Shown here one piece after another: positions 15,655 to 24,434 of a stretch of DNA of 64,000 nt. The notes beneath the pieces are model-generated. The model did no database searches. It worked only from the letters and a program-made list of their open reading frames with translations, and was not told the origin of the DNA. A program made the position numbers and the translations under genes. Numbering within the stretch: position 1 is the first letter of the stretch; the number at the start of each line of letters is the position of its first letter. The stretch is from contig NZ_WRPO01000008.1 of NCBI RefSeq assembly GCF_009746585.1, forward strand, positions 1 through 64,000, given 5' to 3'. Origin of the DNA: Novosphingobium aquimarinum (lineage in GTDB: Bacteria > Pseudomonadota > Alphaproteobacteria > Sphingomonadales > Sphingomonadaceae).

Positions 15655-17953
15655 GCATTCGTCCTTCGCGAGTGCTGTCGGTGATCCCCGACAGCGCGAC
15701 CATAGCATAGTGCGAAAGATGGAATGCAAGAATGCTTTCCGCGCCGCAATTGGTATTCGCTCCACGCGGCGTAATTCCGTCACGGCAACGCCCGGTCGCG
15801 ATATCGGCGAGCACGGCGCCGCGATCGTTGGCGCCGAAGAACCAGCGCCATGCGGCAAGCGCTTGTTCGAACCACCGATCCCGATCCGCGGACGCGCGCG
15901 CTGCCGAGGCCGCAGCCTCGATCGCCGCTTGCGCCTCGAGCGGTTGCTGATCGAACGGCAGAAGACCATGCGGCTTGCCGAAGCTTTCCGAACCGACCGG
16001 GCGGAACAGACCCTTGGCCGAACGCTGCTGCGCGCAGATCCATGCGAGCGTCTCGCACCCGGAAGCGATCCAGCCGCTATTGTTGAGGATCCGCCCCGCC
16101 TCGATCATCGCCTGGCACAAGCGCGGATTGTCGTAGCCGAGCACGGTTTCGAACCAGCTCCAATCCGGCCGGCGGCCGCCACCCAGCAATCGTTCGAGCA
16201 GATCGCCCCCCCGCGCCAGCACCTCGCGCGAGGCCTGATGCTCGGGATCGACATCGAGAAAAGCGCTCGCGCCCAGCATCACGAAGGCCAGGGCACGCGG
16301 AGATTCGAGCTGCGCGATGGGTTGCAGGACCTCGCGGTACAGCGCCTTGGCCCAGTCGGCGAGCCCCGGATCGGTCGCATCGCGACAAGTGCGCCCCAGC
16401 GCCCAGACCGCGCGGCCGTTCGAATCTTCCGAGCCTGCTTCCTCGCACCAGGACCGATCGAACCGCATGAAGTTGCGGAAACGGCCGCACCCCGGGTTCC
16501 AGGCGTCCTGCACGAAAGCGGCATAAGTATGCGACAACCGCATGCGTTCGCCGGCATCGATGCCCGACGCGACGTTCAGCAGCATCAGCGCGCGCGCATT
16601 GTCGTCAAGGCAATAGCCGTGGCGCCGATCGGGGATCACGCCGATGGCGTGCTGGAGCATGCCGGTGCCGTCGCTCATCGCCTGCACGGCGGCCAGCGAT
16701 GGCGTCGCGGCGACAGGCGCCTGGCAGGCTTCGGGCGCGACCGCCCCTTCGACCAGCCGCGCCGCGGCATCGGCGAAACAGGGCCACACGGTGCGGCGAC
16801 CGCGCGCATAGGCCCGGAACTGCGTGGCGCCGAGCGTGTGGGGATCATCGAACAGCGCGTTCACCGCATCGCTGATCGCCTCCGGCGAATCGGGCTTTAT
16901 CAGCACGCCGACGTCGTCCGCCAACAGCTCGCGGGCATGCACGTATGGAGTGGAAACGACTGCCTTGCCCAAGGCCACGGCATAGCTCAGCGTGCCCGAG
17001 GTGGACTGCTGCAGATTGGGGTACGGCGTGATGTAGACGTCACAGGCTTCGAGCTGATCGAGCAGATCGGGCGTATCGAGGAAACGATCGTACCACTCGA
17101 CATTGCCCGCGACGCCCAGATCCTCGGCCAAGGCTGCCAAACGCTCGCGATAGGCTTCGCCTTCCTGTGCCACGAGGTTGGGGTGCGTTGCCCCGATGAT
17201 GCGATAGACGATATTGGGATGGCGCTCCGCGATCGCAGGCAGAGCGGCAATCGCCTGCTCGATGCCCTTTCCCGGACCGAGCAACCCGAAAGTCATCATC
17301 ACCTTGCGCCCGGCAAGCCCCAGGCTGCGCTTGAATTCCTCGTGTCGGCCGAACGGACGATCAGGGGCGCCGTGCTCGATGACCGCGAGGATATCGTGGC
17401 GCACGCCGTACGTGGCCGCGAGCAGATCACGCGATTGGCCCGACATCACCATAACGCGCGAGGATCGCTGGGTCAGATGCTGGAGGATCGAAGCCTGACG
17501 CGCGCTGGGGTCCAGCAGCACGGTGTGGCACGTAAGGATCAGCGGCGCGGCCAGCCGATCGACGAAATCGCACACCATCTCGCCATCGTCGCCGCCGAAG
17601 ATGCCGTATTCGTGCTGGAGCCAGACCGCGTCGAATCCTTCGTCGTTGATCTTGGTCGCGGCCCGTTCGTAAGCTTGGGGATCATCGAACGCGATCGTCT
17701 CGACGCCCTCGGGATAGCCGATCGGCGCAGCAGGATCGTCGAGCGCGAAAACGCACGTTTCGATGTGCGGCTGAAACGCCGCCAGCTGTTCGCACACGTC
17801 TTTGGTGAAAGTGGCGATCCCGCATTTGCGGGGCGCGAAGTTGCCGACGAGCGCGATCCGCAAGCGCCGCTTCGGCTTGTCACGCGACGGGTTTCTATGA
17901 TCCCGGATATCGGCGACGGTCGCCACAGAGCCATGGTCCGGGTCCTGATGCAT
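15626..17953 (-). CDS. GT4 glycosyltransferase fused to an alpha-helical domain
   Basis: A 775-residue bifunctional-looking protein. Residues ~25-390 form a GT-B glycosyltransferase (RIALVGNFAPRKCGIATF, LQHEYGIFGG, MMTFGLLGPGKGIEQAI, TSGTLSYAVALGKAVVSTPYVHARELL). Residues ~430-760 are helical, with HGYCLDDNARALMLL, EDSNGRAVWALG, WSWFETVLGYDNPRLCQAMIEAG and FDQQPLEAQAAIEA. These resemble (alpha/alpha)-toroid glycosidases or epimerases. The start at 17953 gives a plausible cytosolic N-terminus; an ATG at 18058 would add 35 residues. It precedes and overlaps a GH130 gene, suggesting synthesis and turnover of one mannose-type glycan. Product and activity of the helical part are unknown. Confidence 0.85.
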   Translation of the reverse strand: MHQDPDHGSVATVADIRDHRNPSRDKPKRRLRIALVGNFAPRKCGIATFTKDVCEQLAAFQPHIETCVFALDDPAAPIGYPEGVETIAFDDPQAYERAATKINDEGFDAVWLQHEYGIFGGDDGEMVCDFVDRLAAPLILTCHTVLLDPSARQASILQHLTQRSSRVMVMSGQSRDLLAATYGVRHDILAVIEHGAPDRPFGRHEEFKRSLGLAGRKVMMTFGLLGPGKGIEQAIAALPAIAERHPNIVYRIIGATHPNLVAQEGEAYRERLAALAEDLGVAGNVEWYDRFLDTPDLLDQLEACDVYITPYPNLQQSTSGTLSYAVALGKAVVSTPYVHARELLADDVGVLIKPDSPEAISDAVNALFDDPHTLGATQFRAYARGRRTVWPCFADAAARLVEGAVAPEACQAPVAATPSLAAVQAMSDGTGMLQHAIGVIPDRRHGYCLDDNARALMLLNVASGIDAGERMRLSHTYAAFVQDAWNPGCGRFRNFMRFDRSWCEEAGSEDSNGRAVWALGRTCRDATDPGLADWAKALYREVLQPIAQLESPRALAFVMLGASAFLDVDPEHQASREVLARGGDLLERLLGGGRRPDWSWFETVLGYDNPRLCQAMIEAGRILNNSGWIASGCETLAWICAQQRSAKGLFRPVGSESFGKPHGLLPFDQQPLEAQAAIEAAASAARASADRDRWFEQALAAWRWFFGANDRGAVLADIATGRCRDGITPRGANTNCGAESILAFHLSHYAMVALSGITDSTREGRMLEPARETRI

Positions 17954-18273
17954 AAGCCGCGCTCTTTCTGGATGGAAACGTCGTCGCAATCCTAAAGCCG
18001 CAGCAAGCGATTCCGTTCCATGGTGCAGTGCAAAAAAGCGCCAGAATGCCCTCTGCATCCGAACAACGTAATTGCCCGTATTAACGTGGATTAAGCCGAT
18101 CGATTTTTTATAGTGCGCCTGCGAGCAACGATCTTCCGATCGGTCGGTGAGGGCAACCCACACGATTTCGCGCGCTTTCCTCGCGAGTCCGGTCGGCCCG
18201 GCGATGTGGACTTGTGGCTGGCCGCCACCTAGATTGGCCGCATCCCAGCCAACAGCAAAACCGGTCCTATCCA
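17954..18273. other. Divergent intergenic region
   Basis: This 320-base gap separates the fused glycosyltransferase from the DUF1338-ast operon and must hold both promoters. It includes an AT-rich patch near 18096-18115 (GATCGATTTTTTATAG). I see no clear -35/-10 pair, operator or RNA element. The glycosyltransferase frame remains open through most of it. Confidence 0.5.
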
Positions 18274-19317
18274 ATGTCCTCACAGGCACCCGTCAGCGAT
18301 CTTTCGCGCGATACCTCGCTTTTCCGCCTGCTTCAGGCAGCCGCGGGAGAGCAGCGCGCGCAATTCGTGTTCGAAACGCTCGAGATGGCGCCCGCCCTTT
18401 GTGCGTCGCGCGGGTCCCGGCAATCCATCGATCGCGCCCAGATCGCAATGGCGCTCAACGCCGTACTGTTCTGCGACTTGCTCGACCGCGTGCCGACCGC
18501 GGCGCGGTACGTGGCGGAGCAGCGAGCCAAGGGCGAGGCCATCGTGCTGGATCACGGCGCGCTGCGCACGGTCGACAGCCATAGCGGCGATCTGGTTCCC
18601 GGATACAAGGGCTTCTCCCGCTTTCTCGAGCCGCTCGGCTACGAGGTGGGCGGACTCTATCCCTTGCCCGCATTGAAAATGACCGGGCGCGCGCTGGTGC
18701 ATCGTGACATGCCCGAGGCCATCCCCCAGTTCTTCGTCAGCGAACTGCATCTGAGCGAGCTTCCGGTCGCAGCGCAGGGCGCCGCCGCCCGCGTGTTCGG
18801 CACCTCGCGCGATCCGATCGGGAACGATGCGTGGACCGCGCTCGAGGCGCTGGCGCGCGATGGCCAGATCGACTTCGACGGCGCCGTCACGATCCTGCGC
18901 GATCTGGTGCGCGCTTTCGGCCGACAGCACGACGTGCCGACGCTCGCCGATTACGAGACGCTGCTCGAACATTCGCGCGAAGGCGCCTGGATCGCGACCG
19001 AAGGCAACGATTTCAACCACGCGACGACCCGCGTTCCGGATGTCGAACAGCTTTCGCAAGATCTGCGCGCGGCCGGCTATCCGATGAAGGAGGCGGTCGA
19101 GATCTCGCGCAATGGGCGCGTTCGCCAGACCGCGTTCCTGGCCGACAAGGTGCGCCGAGAATTTCGCACCGAGGATGGCATCGTGACGCGCGAAGTGCCC
19201 GGATCATTCTACGAATTCATCAGCCGCGACGTCGACGCGGATAAAGGCGCGCTCGACCTTACGTTCGACAGCGGCAACGCCACCGGCATCTTCGCCGTCA
19301 CCAGGGAGCAGGCATGA
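18274..19317 (+). CDS. DUF1338 family protein (2-oxoadipate dioxygenase/decarboxylase-like)
   Basis: A 347-residue protein of the DUF1338 family. A characterised family member, HglS, is an Fe(II)-dependent 2-oxoadipate dioxygenase/decarboxylase that makes 2-hydroxyglutarate in lysine catabolism. Segments consistent with the family include ALNAVLFCDLLDRVPTA, LDHGALRTVD, HLSELP and EGNDFNHATTRV, which supply candidate histidine and glutamate metal ligands. Here it is the first gene of an operon with arginine succinyltransferase enzymes, and its stop overlaps astD (ATGA). Its substrate in this setting is unknown; an oxoacid linked to arginine or glutamate breakdown is a reasonable guess. Confidence 0.85.
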   Translation: MSSQAPVSDLSRDTSLFRLLQAAAGEQRAQFVFETLEMAPALCASRGSRQSIDRAQIAMALNAVLFCDLLDRVPTAARYVAEQRAKGEAIVLDHGALRTVDSHSGDLVPGYKGFSRFLEPLGYEVGGLYPLPALKMTGRALVHRDMPEAIPQFFVSELHLSELPVAAQGAAARVFGTSRDPIGNDAWTALEALARDGQIDFDGAVTILRDLVRAFGRQHDVPTLADYETLLEHSREGAWIATEGNDFNHATTRVPDVEQLSQDLRAAGYPMKEAVEISRNGRVRQTAFLADKVRREFRTEDGIVTREVPGSFYEFISRDVDADKGALDLTFDSGNATGIFAVTREQA

Positions 19318-20729
19318 CCTTGCAATCGATCGATCCGGCGACCGGTGAAGTCGTCTGGGAAGGCGCGGCGGACAATGCCGAAGCCGTCGGTGCGGCGCTG
19401 GCAAAGGCGCGAGCGGCGTTTCCCGCCTGGGGTGCCCTCCCCGTGGCCGAGCGCGTCGCTTATGCCGAAGCGTTCCGCGGCGCGCTCGAAGCCCGCAAGG
19501 AGCGCCTCGCCGAGACGATTGCGCGGGAGACCGGCAAACCGCGCTGGGAGACGCTGACCGAAGTCGCCGCGATGATCGGCAAAGTCGGCATCTCGATCAA
19601 GGCGCAGGCCGAGCGGGCGGGCGAGCGGCGGCAGGACATGCCGTTCGGCGAAGCGGTGCTGCGCCACCGGCCGCATGGCGTGATGGCCGTGCTGGGCCCG
19701 TTCAACTTTCCGGGTCACCTGCCCAATGGCCACATCGTTCCCGCCCTGCTCGCGGGCAACACGGTGGTCTTCAAGCCTTCGGAAATGACTCCCGCGACCG
19801 GCGCGGCGATGGCCGAATGCTGGGCCGAGGCGGGATTGCCGGACGGCGTGTTCAACCTCGTCCAAGGTGCACGCGAAACCGGCGAAGCGCTCGTCGCGGG
19901 CGAGATCGACGGGCTGTTGTTTACCGGCTCTGCGGGCGCCGGCGCGCACTTCCGCCGCATCTTCGCCGATCGGCCGGAAGTGATCCTCGCGCTCGAACTC
20001 GGCGGCAACAACCCGCTGATCGCGTGGGACGGCGATGTCGAGGAGACGGCTTCGATCGTCGTGCAATCGAGCTTCGTCACCACCGGACAGCGCTGTTCGT
20101 GCGCGCGGCGGCTGATCGTGCCCGACACGGTGTGGGGGCGCGATCTCACCGACGCGATCGACGCGCTCGCCCGGCGGATCGTCATCGGCAAGTGGGACGA
20201 TGAGCCCCAGCCCTACATCGGCCCGCTGATCTCCGACGCCGCCGCCGCTTCGGCCAAGGCGCGTGTGGACGATCTCGTGGCACGCGGCGCGAAACCGACC
20301 CGCGAGTTCAAGATTCTCGACTGCATGAGCCCCGCCTTCGTCCGCCCCACAGTGCTCGACGTAACCGGGATCGACGTTCCGGATGAGGAGATTTTCGCGC
20401 CCGTCGTCCAAGTCAGCCGCGTCGCCGATTTCGATGCCGCCGTCGCCAGCGCCAATGCCACGCGCTTCGGCCTTTCCGCCGGGCTCGTCAGCGCCGATGA
20501 CGCGCTGTGGGATCGCTTCGTGCTCGAAAGCCGGGCGGGCGTGGTCAATCGCAATCGTCCGACAACGGGCGCGGCAGGATCGATGCCGTTCGGTGGGCTG
20601 GGCGAAAGCGGCAACCACCGCCCCAGCGCCTATTACGCCGCCGATTATTGCGCCTATCCCGTCGCGAGCTTCGAGGCGGCCAACGCGGATGGCAATTCAG
20701 GCGCCATCGCGGCTATGCTCAAGGCATGA
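19314..20729 (+). CDS. astD: N-succinylglutamate-5-semialdehyde dehydrogenase
   Basis: A 471-residue NAD-dependent aldehyde dehydrogenase that oxidises N-succinylglutamate semialdehyde in the arginine succinyltransferase pathway. It has the cofactor-site GPFNFPGHLPNGHIVPALLAGNTVVFKPSE, the glutamate motif LELGGNNPLI, and the catalytic cysteine in TTGQRCSCARRL. The GHLPNGHI and RPTTGAAGSMPFGG segments are characteristic of AstD among ALDHs. It overlaps genes on both sides by ATGA, so the four-gene operon is tightly coupled. Confidence 0.95.
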   Translation: MTLQSIDPATGEVVWEGAADNAEAVGAALAKARAAFPAWGALPVAERVAYAEAFRGALEARKERLAETIARETGKPRWETLTEVAAMIGKVGISIKAQAERAGERRQDMPFGEAVLRHRPHGVMAVLGPFNFPGHLPNGHIVPALLAGNTVVFKPSEMTPATGAAMAECWAEAGLPDGVFNLVQGARETGEALVAGEIDGLLFTGSAGAGAHFRRIFADRPEVILALELGGNNPLIAWDGDVEETASIVVQSSFVTTGQRCSCARRLIVPDTVWGRDLTDAIDALARRIVIGKWDDEPQPYIGPLISDAAAASAKARVDDLVARGAKPTREFKILDCMSPAFVRPTVLDVTGIDVPDEEIFAPVVQVSRVADFDAAVASANATRFGLSAGLVSADDALWDRFVLESRAGVVNRNRPTTGAAGSMPFGGLGESGNHRPSAYYAADYCAYPVASFEAANADGNSGAIAAMLKA

Positions 20730-21943
20730 GTGTTACCAGCGAAGAAAACGCCTTCCTCGAAACTGTCGAGCGCGAGCCGATCCTGACGCGGACGCTGGAA
20801 TGGGCGGCCATCAATTCGGGCACCGGCAACATTGCCGGGGTCGCCGCGATGGCGGACATGCTGGCGCAGGCCTTTGCCGAGCTGCCCGGCGATATCCGCC
20901 TGGTCGAACCGGCCGAGGTCGAGAAAGTCGACGCCGGCGGCCAGCCTTATGCCGTCGAGCACGGACGCCATTTCGTGCTGTCGGTCCGTCCCGAGGCGAC
21001 GCGCCGCGTGATCCTGACCGGGCACATGGACACCGTCTATGCGGCGGACCATCCCTTCCAGGCTTGCGAATGGCTTGACGACGATACGCTGAACGGCCCC
21101 GGCACCGCCGACATGAAAGGCGGGCTTTCGCTGATGCTGGCGGGGCTCGCCGCTTACGAGCGCTCGAACCCGACGCTCGGCTACGACGTGATGATCAACG
21201 CCGACGAGGAAACGGGCTCGCTCTCGTCCTCGGCCCTGATCGCCGAGCTGGCGCGAGGCAAGCTGGCGGCGCTGACCTACGAGCCCGCGCTGCCCGGCGG
21301 CATCATGGCGCGCGCGCGACCCGGCTCGGGCAATTTCGCCGCGGTCGTCACCGGCAAGTCCGCGCATGCCGGGCGCAATCCCGAGGATGGGCGCAACGCC
21401 ATCGTCGCGGCGTCCGATCTGGCGCAGCGGCTGCACGCGGCGCGGCGCGATGGACTGAGCATCAATCCCGCGAAGATCGAGGGCGGTGGGCCCAACAACA
21501 CGGTGCCCGACATGGCCGTGCTGCACTTCAACATGCGCCCGCGCGGTCCCGACGATCTCGCGGCGGGGCAGTCGATCATCGACGACGCCGTCGCCGAAGT
21601 CGCCGCCAGTCACGACGTAGGCGTTCAACTCCACGGCGGTTTCGCGCGTCCGCCAAAGCCGGTGGGGGAGCCGACCGAGCGGCTCTTCGCGCTCGTCCGC
21701 AAGGCCGCGGCCGACCTGGGCGATGCGATGAGCTGGAAGGACACCGGCGGCGTGTGCGATGGCAACAACATCGCGGCGTGCGACGTCCCGGTGATCGACA
21801 CGATGGGCGCTTGCGGCGGCGCGATCCATTCGCCCGACGAGTTCATGCTGGCCTCTTCGCTCGATGCGCGAGCACGCCTGACTGCGCTGACGCTGCATCG
21901 GCTCGACCGCCATGGGCTCGACACCCAAGAGGCGCGGACATGA
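20726..21943 (+). CDS. M20-family metallo-amidohydrolase in AST operon
   Basis: A 405-residue zinc hydrolase of family M20 (the CPG2/ArgE/DapE group). The metal ligands are seen in LTGHMDTVY (His), GPGTADMKGG (bridging Asp), ADEETGS (Glu pair), and a C-terminal GGAIHSPDEF histidine. The dimerisation domain with GKSAHAGRNPEDGRNAI lies in the middle. It sits between astD and astA with four-base overlaps on both sides. The final AST step, removal of succinate from N-succinylglutamate, is normally done by AstE (an M14-like enzyme), and no astE is seen here. I infer that this protein may desuccinylate instead. Confidence 0.88.
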   Translation: MSVTSEENAFLETVEREPILTRTLEWAAINSGTGNIAGVAAMADMLAQAFAELPGDIRLVEPAEVEKVDAGGQPYAVEHGRHFVLSVRPEATRRVILTGHMDTVYAADHPFQACEWLDDDTLNGPGTADMKGGLSLMLAGLAAYERSNPTLGYDVMINADEETGSLSSSALIAELARGKLAALTYEPALPGGIMARARPGSGNFAAVVTGKSAHAGRNPEDGRNAIVAASDLAQRLHAARRDGLSINPAKIEGGGPNNTVPDMAVLHFNMRPRGPDDLAAGQSIIDDAVAEVAASHDVGVQLHGGFARPPKPVGEPTERLFALVRKAAADLGDAMSWKDTGGVCDGNNIAACDVPVIDTMGACGGAIHSPDEFMLASSLDARARLTALTLHRLDRHGLDTQEART

Positions 21944-22956
21944 CCTTCCTGCTGCGGACGGCCCGCGAAACCGATCTCGATGCGCTCTACCGCATGGCTA
22001 AGGGCACTGGCGGCGGCTTTACCAACCTGCCACCAGACAAACCGACGCTGAAGGCCAAGCTGGAACGTGCCGCGAGCGCTTTCGCGCGGCCCGACGATAC
22101 CCTGAACGACGATCTGTTCGTCTTCATTCTGGAAAATACGGCGACTCGCAAAGTCGCGGGCACGTGCCAGATCATGTCGCAAGTCGGCACCGAGCTGCCG
22201 TTCTATTCCTATCGCATCGGCCGGATCACTCAGCATTCCAAGGAGCTCGACCGTACCTTCCGCGCCGAGATGCTGACCCTCACCACCGATCTCGACGGTT
22301 CGAGCGAAGTCGGCGGGCTGTACCTCGATGCCAACGAACGCTCGGCGGGGATCGGCAAGCTGCTGGCGCGCAGCCGCTACTTGTTCATCCGCGCCCACCG
22401 GGCCCGCTTTGCCGACCGCACGCTGGCCGAACTGCGCGGCGCGATCGACGATGCCGGCAACTCGCCGTTCTGGGATGGGCTCGCGGGCCGTTTCTTCGAC
22501 ATGAGCTTTCGCGATGCCGACGAATTCAACGGCAGGCATGGCAACCAGTTCATTGCCGACCTGATGCCGAAGCACCCGATCTACACCGCGCTTCTCTCAG
22601 AAGGCGCGCGGCAGGTCATGGGCCAGCCGCATTATTCGGGCCGCCCGGCGATGCGCATGCTCGAGGCCGAAGGGTTCAACTTCGCGGGTTATATCGACAT
22701 CTTCGACGGCGGCCCCTCAATGATCGCGCAGACCGACCAGATCCGCACGATCACCGAGGCGAAGGACGCGAAAGTCGTGGCCATCAGCGAAGAAGCCTCG
22801 GGCGGCGATCATCTCGTATCGTGCGGCCGCCTGGCCGATTTCCGCGCCGCGCTGGGCGATCTGCGGGAGGTGGACGGCGGCGTGACGCTGGACGCCGAGG
22901 CCGCCGGACTGCTGCGCGTGGAGGTCGGTGATACGGTGAGCTACGCGCCCGCCTGA
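21940..22956 (+). CDS. astA: Arginine N-succinyltransferase
   Basis: A 338-residue GNAT-fold enzyme that transfers succinyl from succinyl-CoA to arginine, the first AST step. Matching segments are LLRTARETDLDALYRMA, GTCQIMSQVG, PFYSYRIGRITQHS, GGLYLDANERSAGIGKLLARSRYLF and GQPHYSGRPAMRMLEAEGF. Length is normal for AstA. Its start overlaps the M20 stop by ATGA. Its 3' end overlaps the convergent tesA gene by 16 bases, an unusually tight arrangement. The second enzyme, AstB, is encoded at 47410-48660. Confidence 0.96.
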   Translation: MTFLLRTARETDLDALYRMAKGTGGGFTNLPPDKPTLKAKLERAASAFARPDDTLNDDLFVFILENTATRKVAGTCQIMSQVGTELPFYSYRIGRITQHSKELDRTFRAEMLTLTTDLDGSSEVGGLYLDANERSAGIGKLLARSRYLFIRAHRARFADRTLAELRGAIDDAGNSPFWDGLAGRFFDMSFRDADEFNGRHGNQFIADLMPKHPIYTALLSEGARQVMGQPHYSGRPAMRMLEAEGFNFAGYIDIFDGGPSMIAQTDQIRTITEAKDAKVVAISEEASGGDHLVSCGRLADFRAALGDLREVDGGVTLDAEAAGLLRVEVGDTVSYAPA

Positions 22957-23657
22957 TCCTTCACGGGCGGCAGTGCTTCTTCCACGTCGTCCACCGTCGC
23001 GGCGACCATCTGCTCTATGCCGAGACGCGTAGGGTGGACGCGATCGTCCTGCATCAAGTCGGGCTTGCCCAGCACCGGCTGCAGGAAGAACGGCACCAGA
23101 TCGGCGTCGTATTCTCGCGCCAGAGTCGGATAGATCGCGTTGAAGTTCTTGGCGTAATCCTTGCCGAGATTGGGCGCGGCCAGCATGCCCAGCAGCAGCA
23201 CCTTGATCTGACGGTCGCGGAACGTCGCCAGGATCTTGCCCAAATTTTCGCGCGCTTCGGCGGGCGGCAGACCGCGCAACATGTCGTTGCCGCCAAGGCT
23301 GACGATCGCGAGTTCCGGTTTCACTGTCTGGCTGTCGAGCGCGAACGCGAGCCGCTGCAGCGCGGCCGCCGTGGTGTCACCCGAAACCGCCGCATCCGCC
23401 ATCCGCGCGTTGATCCCGCGCGCGCGCAAGGCGGTTTCCAGCCTGGCGGGATAGCCCTCCCCATCGGCCAGACCATAACCCGCCAGCAGTGAATCGCCGA
23501 AGGCGAGGATGTGCCGCTCGGGCCCGGCCACCGGCATCGGCGCATCGGGCGCGGTGGCCGCGCCCGTATCCTGCGGCACGGGTGCGGGGTCCTGTCCGCA
23601 AGCCGCGAGCGCGACGCTGGCCGCTCCGGCGAGCGCATGACGGGGGAATTTCGGCAC
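22941..23657 (-). CDS. tesA: SGNH arylesterase/lysophospholipase, lipoprotein (TesA-like)
   Basis: A 238-residue SGNH hydrolase like E. coli TesA, a broad thioesterase/arylesterase/lysophospholipase. Block I is GDSLLAGYG with the nucleophilic serine, block III is GGND, and block V DRVHPT carries the Asp-His pair. The N-terminus has a lipobox-like ending LAAC at about residue 20, so it is probably lipid-anchored, unlike soluble E. coli TesA. I take GTG at 23657, with AAGGAG six bases upstream, over an ATG at 23675. It is divergent from ybbAP, the same arrangement as in E. coli. Confidence 0.92.
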   Translation of the reverse strand: MPKFPRHALAGAASVALAACGQDPAPVPQDTGAATAPDAPMPVAGPERHILAFGDSLLAGYGLADGEGYPARLETALRARGINARMADAAVSGDTTAAALQRLAFALDSQTVKPELAIVSLGGNDMLRGLPPAEARENLGKILATFRDRQIKVLLLGMLAAPNLGKDYAKNFNAIYPTLAREYDADLVPFFLQPVLGKPDLMQDDRVHPTRLGIEQMVAATVDDVEEALPPVKDQAGA

Positions 23658-23694
23658 CTTGGTCTCCTTGCCCACGCGGGGTTACCGCCCCCAT

Positions 23695-24429
23695 ATGGGG
23701 CGCGTGACGACGACTGACCACGGTTCGCCCCCCGCTATCACTGCCAGTGACTTGCGCCTGACCCTTGGCGAGGGGCGCGGCGCGGTGGAAATCCTGCGCG
23801 GGATCGACCTCGTCGTGCCACAGGGTCAGACGCTGGCGTTGCTGGGGCCCTCCGGGTCCGGCAAGAGCTCGCTGATGGCGGTGCTGACCGGGCTCGAGCG
23901 CGCCAGTTCGGGCTCGCTGCACGTCGCCGGCTCCGATTTCGCCGCGCTCGACGAGGATGCGCTGGCCCACGCCCGGCGCGGCAGGATCGGCATCGTCCTG
24001 CAGGCCTTTCACCTCCTGCCGACGATGACCGCGATCGAGAACGTGGCGACCCCGCTCGAACTCAGCGGCAACCCCGATGCGCGCCGCCTGGCCGAAGCCG
24101 AGCTCGAGGCGGTCGGCCTGAGCCATCGTCTCGATCATTATCCAGCGCAGCTTTCGGGCGGCGAGCAGCAGCGTGTCGCCATTGCCCGCGCCCTCGCCCC
24201 GCGCCCGCCGCTGATCTTCGCCGACGAACCCACCGGCAATCTCGACGCCACGACGGGCGAGACGATCATCGACGTGCTGTTCGACCGCCGCGCCGAGACC
24301 GGCGCGACGCTCGTCATCATTACGCACGACGTGGCGCTGGCCGAACGCTGCGAGCGCGTGGTGACGCTGGCCGACGGGCTGATCGCGAGCGACCGGGCGG
24401 GGACCGCCTCTGAAAGGGTGGAGGCGTAA
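23695..24429 (+). CDS. ybbA: ABC transporter ATP-binding protein YbbA-like
   Basis: A 244-residue ABC ATPase of the LolD/MacB/FtsE group. Walker A is GPSGSGKSS, the Q-loop VLQAFHLLPTMT, the signature LSGGEQQRVA, Walker B LIFADEPTGNLD, and the H-loop ITHDVAL. It pairs with the permease encoded five bases downstream. The ATG at 23695 lies only 37 bases from the divergent tesA start; a GTG at 23704 is an alternative. The pair resembles the YbbA-YbbP system, whose transported substrate is not firmly known but which is thought to extract or handle envelope lipids. Confidence 0.94.
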   Translation: MGRVTTTDHGSPPAITASDLRLTLGEGRGAVEILRGIDLVVPQGQTLALLGPSGSGKSSLMAVLTGLERASSGSLHVAGSDFAALDEDALAHARRGRIGIVLQAFHLLPTMTAIENVATPLELSGNPDARRLAEAELEAVGLSHRLDHYPAQLSGGEQQRVAIARALAPRPPLIFADEPTGNLDATTGETIIDVLFDRRAETGATLVIITHDVALAERCERVVTLADGLIASDRAGTASERVEA

Positions 24430-24434
24430 GCCAC

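Noticed and set aside
15710..17995. 761-codon plus-strand open frame opposite the fused glycosyltransferase
   Set aside because: Its product has no recognisable domain, is Arg/His/Gln-rich as expected from antisense GC-rich DNA, and the minus-strand frame shows clear GT-B motifs.
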